Assembly: GCA_963714145.1 (NCBI GenBank)
Contig: OY970235.1
Span: 3,100,001 to 3,164,000, forward strand
Length of the DNA stretch: 64,000 bases
From: JBBWZH01 sp035544115
Lineage (GTDB): Bacteria; Actinomycetota; Actinomycetes; Mycobacteriales; CADCTP01
Direction of reading: 5' to 3'
Numbering within the stretch: the stretch's first letter is position 1; the number at the start of each line of letters is the position of its first letter. The notes beneath the pieces were generated by a model. It had not been told where the DNA came from, searched no databases, and worked only from the letters and a program-made list of their open reading frames with translations. Of this stretch, positions 34,601-42,584 are shown piece after piece. The translations under genes were made by a program, and so were the position numbers.

Positions 34601-34867
34601 GGCCCGATCGGCAGCCGGACCAGTCTCGTCCAACTCTTCGGCCAGCCGGCAGAGCGCGAGCACGGCCAGGTCCGGATCGCCGGCCCGGCCGAGCGCGGAC
34701 ACCACCAGGGCAGCGTCCGGATCCGACGGTGTGCCGGAATCGGGCCGCCAGAGGCCGAGATTCTCCGGCCCGAGCAGCCGTTCGGCCCGCTCGGCGTCGG
34801 CAAACCCCAGCCGGGCCAGCCGGGCCCGCCGCCGGCCGACCGCCGCCTCGGTCTCGCTCGCCGTCAC
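31622..34867 (-). CDS. glnE: glutamine synthetase adenylyltransferase/deadenylylase
   Basis: A 1081-residue bifunctional enzyme that adds or removes AMP on GlnA. Two nucleotidyltransferase domains are visible: ELNYVSDVDVVFV (~residue 245) in the N-terminal deadenylylase half and ELGYGSDADVMFVHEAEPD (~810) in the C-terminal adenylylase half, each with its Asp pair; GPGGLRDVEFAVQLLQLVHG and GPGGLADVEWTVQLLQLRHG close each half. A Pro/Gly-rich insert (about 264-325) interrupts the first domain. GTG 34867 is 6 nt after a TAGGTT box (reversed 34874-34879), so probably leaderless. It lies 2.5 kb from glnA. Confidence 0.95.
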   Translation of the reverse strand: MTASETEAAVGRRRARLARLGFADAERAERLLGPENLGLWRPDSGTPSDPDAALVVSALGRAGDPDLAVLALCRLAEELDETGPAADRAGLLHRLRASGVLRFRLLGVLGASSALGDHLVANPADWQLLDDKPPLSTMDDHWSALLGAVGADPADPPTGTGGTPARGTGPDTVHALRTAYRRRLLVLAARDLVGEITVEELTAEIADLAAATLSAGLAIALAGLPAGAAPCRLAVVGMGKCGGRELNYVSDVDVVFVAEPGAARPPQPVAGGPLAGEPAGPGIPPGPGVPPGPGIPPGAGMPPRAGMPSAVEPPGPARSGEPAQPVDEGAALQTAAALASELVRICGRVAWPVDCALRPEGRLGTLVRTLASHQAYYRRWARTWEFQALLKARPVAGDLDLGQSYVDTLAPLVWTASEREHFVDDVQAMRRRVEDTLTLDVAERELKLGPGGLRDVEFAVQLLQLVHGRADETLRSRSTLAALAALAGGGYIGRDDGANLADSYRFLRTVEHRLQLQRLRRTHLIPDDRTGLMWLARSLGYRPDRRGDAVKVFDAERALHARDVRRLHQKLFYRPLLNAVSRVPSEQLRLTPEAARRRLTALGFADPEGALRHLAALTGGVSRRAAIQRALLPVMLESFADAPEPDAGLLAYRQVSDALGETPWYLRLLRDSGQVADRLALLLGSSRYVSDLLARAPEALQLLAAEEELRPRPADWLRSSFRSAAARHGVAAEAVGTARGLRRHELLRIASADLLGRLDVVEVGTALSNAAAATVEAALDVATRSVQARQDGPLPIRFAVIAMGRLGGAELGYGSDADVMFVHEAEPDVPEREAFAAANAVAEELRRLLALPAPDPPLLVDANLRPEGRSGPLVRTLASYAAYYARWSSFWEAQALLRAAPLAGDRDLGVRFLELADRIRYPAESLPAEAVTEIRRLKARVESERLPRGAEPATHTKLGPGGLADVEWTVQLLQLRHGASVPGLRTTRTLDALAATRDAELLSADDAAALEAAWQVATRARNAVMLVRGRASDQLPRQGRELVGVARAMGYPPGRDPGQFLDDYRRATRRARRVVERVFYS
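33945..34034 (-). repeat. 18-bp in-frame minisatellite inside glnE
   Basis: Five contiguous 18-bp units (33945-33962, 33963-33980, 33981-33998, 33999-34016, 34017-34034) encode PG[I/V/A]xPPG-type repeats within the first nucleotidyltransferase domain of GlnE. Confidence 0.88.
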
Positions 34868-34938
34868 ACGAGCAACCTAGCCCGGGTTCGGCCGTTCGCG
34901 CCGACCCTCGGCGCAGATATGCGCCAGATCCGGCGCCC

Positions 34939-35290
34939 GCTACCCGGTTTGGCTGGTCCACCACCGGCCCGGCCCGCCGGCTCGCCCGGCGGTCACCCCG
35001 ACCCCACCCGGACCCCGGGCTGCCGCCGGGACCCGCTACCCGGTTTGGCTGGTCCACCACCGGCCCGGCCCGCCGGCTCCCCCGGCGGTCACCCCGACCC
35101 CACCCGGACCCCGGGCTGCCGCCGGGACCCGCTACCCGGTCTGGCTGGTCCACCACCGACCCAGCCCGCCGACTCCCCCGACCCGCCCCGGACCCGGGCT
35201 GCCGCCGGGACCCCTACCCGGTCTGGCTGATCCACCGCCGGCCCAGCCAGCCGGCTCCCCCGGCGGCCACCCGGGCTCGGCCTGCCGCCG
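34939..35290. repeat. 96-bp direct tandem repeats upstream of glnE
   Basis: Copy 1 (34939-35034) and copy 2 (35035-35130) are 96 bp each and differ at one base. Copy 3 (35131 to about 35213) is shortened and copy 4 (about 35214-35290) diverged. The remaining bases of this 466-bp intergenic stretch (34868-35333) hold the glnE -10 box and a short GGGGATCAGGCGCGGG repeat near 35303-35345. All frames are open but compositionally repeat-like. Confidence 0.92.
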
Positions 35291-35333
35291 GGCTGGCCCA
35301 GGCGGGGATCAGGCGCGGGGGTCAGGCCGGGGA

Positions 35334-36077
35334 TCAGGCGCGGGCGGCGTACTCGGCCTCGCGGACGACCTCGACGAACCGGACCGCGAACGGCTGCCAG
35401 ACCTCGGCCAGGTCGGCGTGTACCTCGTCCAGGTCGCGGCGGGCGAGCAGGGCGGCCACGTCGATGCCGACGTCGGCCAGCGCCGCGGCGTCCTCGGCCG
35501 CCCAGCGGCGCACCATGTCGGCGGTCGTCTCCAGGTGGAACTGCACGCCCCAGGTGCGCTCGCGGACCCGGAAGGCCTGGTGCGGGTACCGGGTCGAGGA
35601 CGCCAGCAGGGTCGCGTCCGGCGGCAGCGAGGTGATCGCGTCCCAGTGCCACTGCAGCACGTCCGGGGTGAACGGGACCGGCCGGAACAACCTGTCGTGC
35701 GCGGCCACATCCCGCTTGGCGATCAGCGCGGGGCCGATCTCCGGGCCGCTGCCGCCGCGCTCCACCCGGCCGCCGAGTGCGGACGCCAGCAGTTGCGCGC
35801 CCAGGCAGACGCCGAGCACCGGCACACCGGCGGCGGTCGCGGCCCGCAGCAGGTCGCGGGTGGCCGGCAACCAGGGCGCCGCCGCGTCGTCCCAGGCCGA
35901 CATGGCGCCGCCCAGCACGATCACCGCCGCGTACCCGTCCAGCGCCGCCGGCACGGCCTGCCCCTGGTCCGGCCGCAGCACGTCCAGCAGCAGGCCGGCC
36001 TCGCGCAGCCAGTCACCGAGCCGGCCCAGCCCGTCCCCGGCCGAATGTTGGATCACCAGCCCAGTAGGCAACCGCAT
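35334..36077 (-). CDS. class I glutamine amidotransferase-like protein
   Basis: A 247-residue single-domain GATase1 protein. VIVLGGAMSAWDD, the nucleophile elbow VLGVCLGAQLLA (Cys) and WGVQFHLETT (His, Glu) form an intact catalytic triad. Such stand-alone proteins include GMP-synthase-like and gamma-glutamyl-polyamine hydrolase-like enzymes; the neighbours glnE and glnA2 suggest nitrogen metabolism, but the substrate is not determined. ATG 36077 is 6 nt after a TAGCGT box (reversed 36084-36089), preferred over GTG 36083. Upstream, 36078-36335 holds only GGCCGG-rich repeat-like sequence. Confidence 0.87.
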   Translation of the reverse strand: MRLPTGLVIQHSAGDGLGRLGDWLREAGLLLDVLRPDQGQAVPAALDGYAAVIVLGGAMSAWDDAAAPWLPATRDLLRAATAAGVPVLGVCLGAQLLASALGGRVERGGSGPEIGPALIAKRDVAAHDRLFRPVPFTPDVLQWHWDAITSLPPDATLLASSTRYPHQAFRVRERTWGVQFHLETTADMVRRWAAEDAAALADVGIDVAALLARRDLDEVHADLAEVWQPFAVRFVEVVREAEYAARA

Positions 36078-36335
36078 CCCCACACGCTAGCCGCTGTCCC
36101 GCCCGCGGCACGCGAGGGCCGGGCGATCCGGGGGCCGGGCAACGCGGCGGCCGGGGGCCGGGGGCCGGCCGGCAGACGGGGGATGCCCGCGGGGCCGGCG
36201 TCGGGCGCGCCGGCCCCGCGGGCCACTTGGGGCGGCCGGCCAGACCGCACCGGCCGGCCGGCCCGCACCGGCCAGCCGGCCGGACCGCGCCAGCCAGCCA
36301 GCCGGGCCGCGCCAGCCGGCCGGCCGCAACTGACG

Positions 36336-37766
36336 TCAGTGGCCGAAGGTGAACCAGTTGACGTTGACGAAGTCGGACGGTTGGCCGCTGGTGAACGTGA
36401 GGAACACGGTGTGCACGCCGGTGACCGCGCTGATGTTGGCCGGCACCGTCCGCCAGGACTGCCAGCCACCGGTGTTGCCGATGGCGAAGCTGCCGATCGG
36501 CGCGTTGGACCGGCTGTCCAGGCGCACTTCGACCAGCCCGCTCACCCCGCCGGCGGCGCCGGAGGCGACCCGGGCGGAGAACTGGCGCGCGGCGCTGGAG
36601 CCGAAGTCGATGTTGTTGTACTGGGCCCAGTCGCCGTTGGCGATGAAGCCGATGTTCGAGCCGCCGCCGGCGTCGGTGGTCGCCTCGGTGGCGATACCGC
36701 CCTGGGCGTTGAACGACTCGGCCTGCAGCGTCCCGTACGCGGTGCCGCCGCCACCACCGCCGCCGCCCCCGCCACCATTGCCGGCGGCCGAGTAGACCGC
36801 GACGTAGTCGACCAGCATCGGCACGCCGGACACGGTCGAGCCGGTCGGTCCGCCGCCGAACGCGGCCGGGAAGCCGCCGCCCATCGCCACGTTCAGGATG
36901 ATCATGTACCCGTGGTTGGTGGCCTGCGTCCAGGAGTTGGCGTCCACCTGGTTCTGGCTGATCGTGAAGAAGTTGTTGCCGTCCAGGTACCAGCGCAGCT
37001 GCTCCGGCGAGACGCTCTTGTCCCACTCCAGCGCGTAGGTGTGGAAGCCGGTCTGGCAGCCGGCGCAGGCCCGCTGGCCGCTGCCGATGCCGGTGGTCTC
37101 GTTGCAGGTGCCCGGGATGCTCGGTCCGCAGTGCAGGGTGGCGAATTCGGAGCTGAGCCCGTTGATGTCCTCCATCAGGTCCAGCTCGCCGACGATCGGC
37201 CAGTTCGTGTAGTTGCCCCGGAACGGGGCGCCGAGTGCCCAGAAGGCCGGCCAGTAGCCGGCCGCCGCCGCGCCGCTGACGTTCGGCTGCTGCAGCGACG
37301 CCTGGATCCGCAGCTTGCCGCCGGCCGGCGGCTGGAAGTCGTTGCGCTGGGTCTCGATCCGGCCGGACGTCCACGCCCCGGACGCGCTGCGGATCGGCTT
37401 GATCTGCAGGCGTCCGGCGCCGTCCTGGAACACGTTCGCGGTGCTGTTGGTCATCGTCTCGACCTCGCCGGTGCCCCAGTTGGCCGCGCCACCGGGGTAG
37501 CTGGTGCCGAGGTCGTAGAGCCAGTTGGCGGACGAGACCGGGGTGTTCGCCGCGCCGTTGAAGTCGTCACTCCACACCGTGGTGAAGCCGGCCGGCGGGG
37601 CGGGCACCGCGGCCGGCACCGCACCAGGTAGCCCGGCGGCGGACGCGGGAGCCGCACCGGACGAGGTGGCGGCGGCGCCGACGGCGACGAAGGTCGCGGC
37701 CGCGGTCAGCAGCGCGAGCCGGCGCGGGACGCGCGGCCGGAGCTGGCGCGCTGGGATTGCGGACAT
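36336..37766 (-). CDS. secreted GH16 beta-glucanase with C-terminal carbohydrate-binding module
   Basis: A 476-residue exported enzyme. The signal peptide (residues 1-44, RRLALLTAAATFVAVGAAA) is followed by a family-16 catalytic domain (about 60-325) with the catalytic ExDxxE at E194-D196-E199 (GELDLMED), and YWPAFWALG and HTYALEWD typical of laminarinases (endo-beta-1,3-glucanases). A run of 11 Gly joins a CBM6-like module (about 345-476; AESFNAQGG, IGFIANGDWAQYNNIDFG). It probably attacks beta-1,3-glucan outside the cell. A perfect TGGGAGCGCTCCCA operator and a promoter sit 85-135 nt upstream, matching those of the divergent LacI regulator. Confidence 0.92.
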   Translation of the reverse strand: MSAIPARQLRPRVPRRLALLTAAATFVAVGAAATSSGAAPASAAGLPGAVPAAVPAPPAGFTTVWSDDFNGAANTPVSSANWLYDLGTSYPGGAANWGTGEVETMTNSTANVFQDGAGRLQIKPIRSASGAWTSGRIETQRNDFQPPAGGKLRIQASLQQPNVSGAAAAGYWPAFWALGAPFRGNYTNWPIVGELDLMEDINGLSSEFATLHCGPSIPGTCNETTGIGSGQRACAGCQTGFHTYALEWDKSVSPEQLRWYLDGNNFFTISQNQVDANSWTQATNHGYMIILNVAMGGGFPAAFGGGPTGSTVSGVPMLVDYVAVYSAAGNGGGGGGGGGGGTAYGTLQAESFNAQGGIATEATTDAGGGSNIGFIANGDWAQYNNIDFGSSAARQFSARVASGAAGGVSGLVEVRLDSRSNAPIGSFAIGNTGGWQSWRTVPANISAVTGVHTVFLTFTSGQPSDFVNVNWFTFGH

Positions 37767-37850
37767 GGCGGGATGCCTCCCTGTCCTGGGTCAGGCGCAC
37801 CGGGATCGGGCCGGGCGCCAGCCGCCGAAGCGGAATGGGCGTGGCTGTCT

Positions 37851-37864
37851 TGGGAGCGCTCCCA
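37851..37864. promoter_or_regulatory. CebR-type LacI-family operator for the GH16 gene
   Basis: TGGGAGCGCTCCCA is a perfect 14-bp palindrome, identical to the consensus reported for CebR, the cellobiose-responsive LacI-family repressor of Streptomyces. It lies 6 nt downstream of the minus-strand -10 box, so binding would block transcription start. Confidence 0.85.
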
Positions 37865-37870
37865 GGCTGG

Positions 37871-37900
37871 ACGGTAAGACGCGTGAGGCACATAGGTCAA
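37871..37900 (-). promoter_or_regulatory. promoter of the GH16 gene
   Basis: On the minus strand TTGACC (reversed 37895-37900) is followed after 18 nt by TACCGT (reversed 37871-37876), then the operator. Confidence 0.6.
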
Positions 37901-37965
37901 GACACCTGCTCCGTTTAGCTGACACATGGGTTCATCCCGCCGTGACATGACGGCGGCCGGTCGCC

Positions 37966-37994
37966 TTGACCGGTACCCGGACAGGCCCTAGCTT
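37966..37994 (+). promoter_or_regulatory. promoter of the LacI-family regulator
   Basis: TTGACC (37966-37971), 17-nt spacer, TAGCTT (37989-37994), abutting the operator at 37995. Confidence 0.65.
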
Positions 37995-38008
37995 CGGGAG
38001 CGTTCCCG
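37995..38008. promoter_or_regulatory. second CebR-like operator, at the regulator's own promoter
   Basis: CGGGAGCGTTCCCG differs from the GH16 operator at three positions yet keeps the GGGAGCG/TCCC core. It directly follows the -10 box, consistent with autorepression. Confidence 0.75.
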
Positions 38009-38099
38009 CACGGGCTGCGGCCGTGTCGCGGCGCATGCGGGTCCGCTGCCCCGGCCGGCTCCTCCGGCCGGCACCCGACCGGGAGGGATCTCCGCCGCC

Positions 38100-39125
38100 A
38101 TGGGGCGCTCAGCCAGCCAGCGGGCGCGCACGCTGGAAGAGGTCGCCGCGGTCGCCGGGGTGTCCAAGTCGACCGTGTCCCGGGTGATCAACGATTCGCC
38201 GGCGGTGAGCCCGTCCGTCCGGGATGTGGTGAACGCCGCGATCGAGCTGACCGGCTACCGGCCGAACCGGGCCGCCCGCAGCCTGGTCACCCGGCGCACC
38301 GGGTCGATCGGTCTGATCGTCTCCGAGCCGGAGGGCCGGGTCTTCTCCGACCCGTTCTTCGCCAGCATGGTCCGCGGCGTCACCGGCATCGTCCGGGAGC
38401 GCGACATCCAGCTGGTGCTGGTGCTGGCCAACGATGAGAAGGCGCAGGAGCAGGTGCTCGACTACCTGCGTGACGGGCACCTGGACGGCGCGCTGCTGAT
38501 CTCCTCGCATGCCACCGACCCGCTGCCCCGGGTGCTGATCGACGAGGGCCTGCCGGCCGCCCTCTCGGCCCGGCCGCTGACCCCGATGGCGATCAGCTAC
38601 GTGGACGTGGACAGCGCGGCCGGCGCCCGGATGGCGGTGGCCCACCTGGTCGCCCGCGGCTGCCGCCGGATCGGCACCATCGCCGGCCCGCAGGACATGG
38701 TGGCCGGGCAGGACCGGCTGGTCGGCTTCCGCGAGGGCCTGGCCAGCGCGCAGCTGCCGGCGGACGAGAGCCTGGTCGGCTTCGGCAACTTCACCACCCG
38801 CGGCGGCGCCGCCGCGATGGAGGACATGCTGGCCCGCGCCGAGCCGCCGGACGGCTTGTTCGTCGCCTCCGACCTGATGGCGCTCGGCGTGCTGACCGTG
38901 CTGGCCGAGCGCGGGCTGCGGGTGCCGCAGGACGTCGCGATCGTCGGCTTCGACGACTCGGTGGCCGCCACCGAGGCCCGGCCGCCGCTGACCACGGTGG
39001 CGCAGCCGCTGGAGGAGATGGCCCGGGCGCTGACGCTGGTCCTGCTGGACCGGATCGCCGACCCGGACGGCCCGGTCACCAGCCGCGTCTTCCCCCCGCA
39101 TCTGGTGATCCGCGACTCGGCCTGA
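38100..39125 (+). CDS. LacI-family transcriptional regulator (CebR/BglR-like)
   Basis: A 341-residue repressor. The N-terminal helix-turn-helix (TLEEVAAVAGVSKSTVSRVIND) and hinge (TGYRPNRAARSLVTRRT) are complete; the periplasmic-binding-protein-like effector domain follows, with GLIVSEPEGRVFSDPFF and FVASDLMALGVL. ATG 38100 has GGAGGGA upstream. Two related operators, at its own promoter and at the divergent GH16 gene 334 nt away, indicate that it represses both and is relieved by a sugar, probably a beta-gluco-oligosaccharide. The sugar identity is inferred from the GH16 partner. Confidence 0.92.
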   Translation: MGRSASQRARTLEEVAAVAGVSKSTVSRVINDSPAVSPSVRDVVNAAIELTGYRPNRAARSLVTRRTGSIGLIVSEPEGRVFSDPFFASMVRGVTGIVRERDIQLVLVLANDEKAQEQVLDYLRDGHLDGALLISSHATDPLPRVLIDEGLPAALSARPLTPMAISYVDVDSAAGARMAVAHLVARGCRRIGTIAGPQDMVAGQDRLVGFREGLASAQLPADESLVGFGNFTTRGGAAAMEDMLARAEPPDGLFVASDLMALGVLTVLAERGLRVPQDVAIVGFDDSVAATEARPPLTTVAQPLEEMARALTLVLLDRIADPDGPVTSRVFPPHLVIRDSA

Positions 39126-39225
39126 GCCGTGACTCGGCCTGAGCCGCAGCCCGACCCGAGCTGCAACCCGGCCTCAGCCGCAACCCGACCCGAGCCGCAA
39201 CCCGACCCGAGCCGCGGGTGGCCGA
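39126..39225. repeat. 18-bp-type tandem repeats after the LacI gene
   Basis: Degenerate units of GAGCCGCAACCCGACCC run from the LacI stop to about 39225, between convergent genes; two copies near the right end are identical. Confidence 0.75.
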
Positions 39226-39252
39226 CCGCGTGGCCGGCCACCCGCGGATGCC

Positions 39253-40924
39253 TCAGCCGATCGTCGGGATGAACGCCGGCGCGCGCCGTGCCTGCGTGCC
39301 CGCCTCGAACGCGTACGCCAAGCTGGACCAGCGACGCCTCGCTGAACCGGCCGCCGATGAACGACAGGCCGATCGGCAGCGGGCCGTCGAAGCCGGCCGG
39401 CACCGCCACGCTCGCGTACCCGGACACCGCGGCCGGCGTGGACGAGGCGACGAACTGGTCGAACGTGTCGCCGCCGGGCAGCCGGGTGACCCAGGCCGGG
39501 CCGTTGGTCGGTGCCACGATCGCGTCCAGGTGCAGCCGGGCCAGCGTCTCGTCGATGCTGCGCTTGGCCAGCGTGGTCGCGGTGCTGCGCTGCGCCAGGT
39601 AGGCCGGGTCGGTCAGGTCGCCGTTGGTGGCCTGCGCCTGCTCGAAGATCTCCTGCCCGAAGAACGGCATCTCCACGGCCGCGTTCGCGTTGTTGAACGC
39701 GATCAGGCCGGCCAGCGTCCGCGGGTGCCGGCCCGGCCGCGCCGCCAGGTAGGCGTTGAGGTCGTGCTTGAACTCCACCAGCAGCGCGGCGAACTCCGGG
39801 CCGCCGATCTGGTCCTGGAACGGCAGGTCGGCCGGCACCACGGTGGCACCGAGCCGGCGCAGGCTGGCCACCGCGTCGGCGGTGATCGCCGCGACCGTAG
39901 GCACGTTCTCGGCCCCGGTGCCGGCCAGCCACAGCCCGATCCGCTTGCCGCGCAGCGCCCCCGGCCGCAGCCCGGCGGTCAGGTCGACGTGCTGCACCGG
40001 CCGGCTGGCCGCGGTCGCCGGGTCGGCCGGGTCGATGCCGCGGATCACCTGCAGGGTCAGCGCCGCGTCGATGACGTGCCGGGCCATCGGGCCGGCGGTG
40101 TCCTGCTGGGCCGAGATCGGCACCACGCCGCTACGGCTGACCAGGCCGAGGCTCGGCTTGATCCCGACGATGCCGTTCTGGCCGGACGGGCAGACGATCG
40201 AGCCGTCGGTCTCGCTGCCGATCGCGACCGTGGCCAGGTTCGCCGCGATCGCCGCGCCCGAGCCGGACGAGGAGCCGCACGGGTTGCGGTCCAGCACGTA
40301 CGGGTTGTTGGTCTGGCCGCGGACCCCGGTCCAGCCGCTGCTCGAGCTGGTCGACCGGAAGTTGGCCCACTCGGACAGGTTGGCCTTGCCCAGGATCACG
40401 GCTCCGCCAGCCTTCAACCGGCGGACCAGGAACGCGTCCCGGGCCGGCGGGGTCGCGGCCAGCGCCAGCGAGCCGGCGGTGTTGCCCTGCGGCCCGGCCG
40501 TGTCGACGTTGTCCTTGAGCAGCACCGGGATGCCTTCCAGCGGGCTGCGCAGGCCGTGCCGGTGCCGACGCAGGTCGCTGGCCGCGGCCTCGGCCAGCGC
40601 CGCCGGGTTGGTGGTGATCACCGAGTGCAGTTTCGGGTCGACCGCCCGGATGCGCTGCAGGTAGAACGCGGTCAGCCGGACCGCCGACAGCCGGCCGGAC
40701 GCGATCGCGCGCTGCAGGTCCGGGATGGTGGCCCGCTCCAGGTCGATGCCGGCCAGGGTCGGGTGCGCGCCGGCCGGCGCCGAGGTGGCTTCGGCTGCCG
40801 GTGCGGCGGTGGCCGCGGTGCCGGAACCAGCGGTGACGGCCAGGGCGAGCACGACGGCCCCGGCGAGCGGGCGGACCTTCCACAGACGCATCGAACGGGT
40901 GCGGATGGACACCGAGCGGGTCAT
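39253..40924 (-). CDS. secreted amidase-signature enzyme with a one-base 3' frameshift
   Basis: An exported amidase of about 556 residues. The signal peptide (MTRSVSIRTRSM..., hydrophobic to ATAAPA) precedes a full amidase-signature domain: catalytic Lys in PVLLKDN, the Ser-cisSer pair in NPCGSSSGSGAAI and SIVCPSGQNGIVG. ATG 40924 has GGGAG 7 nt upstream. At 39318-39321 one extra base breaks the frame after SEASLVQL; removing it restores AYAFEAGTQARR...IPTIG and a TGA at 39253, a normal family C-terminus. As read, the frame instead runs on antisense through the LacI gene. Whether this is a real mutation or a sequence error is unresolved. Confidence 0.85.
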
Positions 40925-41037
40925 AGGCACTCCCGGCCACGACGGCGGTTGGAACAGGTCATTGCGCACGCAACTCCCCGGCCGGACAGGTGTCAATACG
41001 CCGGGAGCGCGACGATTCGGGTCAGTAGGCTCCATCT

Positions 41038-42579
41038 GTGATCACCCCCGCCGGCCGTCCCGACCCTCCGGCGACCGCTGCCGGGCCGGCCGCCCGAGCG
41101 GCCGGTGGTCCCGCCTCGGACGGGCTGCTCGGCATGTCCGCGGTGGTGGCGGTGATGCTGCTGGCCACCAGCGGCCGGTACGGCTACCACCGGGACGAGC
41201 TGTACTTCCTCGCCGCCGGCCACCACCTGGCCTGGGGCTACCCGGACCAGCCGCCGCTGACCCCGGCGATCATCCACCTCACCGACCTGCTCGGCGGGTC
41301 GCTGCCGGTGCTGCGGACGCCCAGCGCCCTGGCGGCGGCGCTCACCGTGCTGCTGACCGGCCTGACCACGCGCGAGCTGGGTGGCGGCCGGCGGGCGCAG
41401 CTGATCGCCGCCGCCTGTTCCGGGGTCTCCGCGGTCACGCTGGTCACCGGCCACTTCGTCACGACGACCACGTTCGACGTGCTGTTCTCGGCCGCGCTGT
41501 GCTGGCTGCTGGCCCGCACCATCCGCACCGGCGACCACCGGCTGCTGGTGCCGGCCGGCCTGGTGCTCGGCGTCGGGCTGATGAACAAGAACCTGATCGG
41601 GGTGCTCGCCGCGGTCCTGGTGGCGTCGATCGCGATCACCGGCCCGCGCCGGCTGCTGGCCAGCCGGTGGCTCTGGCTCGGCGCGCTGATCGCGGTCGCC
41701 GGCGGCCTGCCGTACGTGCTCTGGCAGGCGGCGAACGGCTGGCCGCAGGTACACATGGCCGGCCGCATCTCCGGCGGCGACGACCAGGGCGGCCGGGTCG
41801 GCTTCATCCCGTTCCAGCTGGTGCTGGTCAGCCCGCTGCTGGTGCCGATCTGGCTGGCCGGCCTGCGCCGGCTGCTGCGCGATCCGGACGCCCGGCCGTA
41901 CCGCGCGTTCGGGCTGGGCTACCTGCTGCTCGGCGCGGTCTACCTGGTGACCGGCGGCAAGGCGTACTACCTGGCCGGGATGTACCCGGTGCTGCTCGCG
42001 GCCGGCGGCATCGCCGCCGACGGCTGGCTGCGCCGGGCCGCCGAGCGGGGCCGCGGCCGGAGCCTGCGCACCCGGCTGACCGTCGCGATCGGACTGTCCG
42101 CGGTGATCAACGCGCTGATCGGCCTCGCGCTGCTGCCGACCAGCGCGCTCGGCCCGGTGCTGGCGGTGAACCCGGACGCCGGCGAGATGGTCGGCTGGCC
42201 GCAGTACGCCGACGCGGTGGCGTCCGCCTGGAACCTGCTGCCGCCCGGGGACCGCGGCCACGCGGTGATCCTCGCCCAGAACTACGGCGAGGCCGGCGCG
42301 CTGCTCCGGCACGGCCCGGAGCGCCAGCTGCCCGCGCCGTACAGCGGTCACAACGGCTTCGCCTTCTGGGGTGTGCCGCCCGACTCGGCGACCACCATCG
42401 TCGTCACCGGCTACAACCAGCTCGACGTCGACCACTGGTTCGGCAGCTGCAGCCTCGCCGGCCGGGTCGACAACCACCAGGGCGTGGACAACGACGAGCA
42501 GGGCGGGCCGATCTTCATCTGCCACGACCCGAGGCAGCCCTGGTCAGTGCTCTGGCCGCAGCTGGAGCACCTCGGCTGA
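41038..42579 (+). CDS. GT39/ArnT-like membrane glycosyltransferase
   Basis: A 513-residue GT-C fold membrane protein. The extracytoplasmic first loop motif YGYHRDELYFLAAGHHLAWGYPDQPPL holds the Asp-Glu pair typical of dolichyl/polyprenyl-phosphate-mannose-dependent transferases, followed by about ten transmembrane helices. It would transfer a sugar from a polyprenyl phosphate to a surface acceptor that cannot be named. GTG 41038 is 6 nt after TAGGCT (41026-41031). The stop is 5 nt from the opposing glnA2 stop. Confidence 0.87.
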   Translation: MITPAGRPDPPATAAGPAARAAGGPASDGLLGMSAVVAVMLLATSGRYGYHRDELYFLAAGHHLAWGYPDQPPLTPAIIHLTDLLGGSLPVLRTPSALAAALTVLLTGLTTRELGGGRRAQLIAAACSGVSAVTLVTGHFVTTTTFDVLFSAALCWLLARTIRTGDHRLLVPAGLVLGVGLMNKNLIGVLAAVLVASIAITGPRRLLASRWLWLGALIAVAGGLPYVLWQAANGWPQVHMAGRISGGDDQGGRVGFIPFQLVLVSPLLVPIWLAGLRRLLRDPDARPYRAFGLGYLLLGAVYLVTGGKAYYLAGMYPVLLAAGGIAADGWLRRAAERGRGRSLRTRLTVAIGLSAVINALIGLALLPTSALGPVLAVNPDAGEMVGWPQYADAVASAWNLLPPGDRGHAVILAQNYGEAGALLRHGPERQLPAPYSGHNGFAFWGVPPDSATTIVVTGYNQLDVDHWFGSCSLAGRVDNHQGVDNDEQGGPIFICHDPRQPWSVLWPQLEHLG

Positions 42580-42584
42580 CGGCG

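Noticed and set aside
31955..35230. A 1091-codon frame antisense to glnE
   Set aside because: Mirror of glnE codon bias; Gln/Arg/Pro-rich sequence with no domain, and GlnE motifs on the opposite strand are unambiguous.
34939..35290. Possible CRISPR array
   Set aside because: The 96-bp units abut directly with no unique spacers, lengths are wrong, and no cas genes are present.
38597..39250. C-terminal extension of the amidase antisense to the LacI gene
   Set aside because: It follows a one-base frameshift; the normal amidase end and stop (39253) lie in the neighbouring frame, and the extension mirrors LacI codons.
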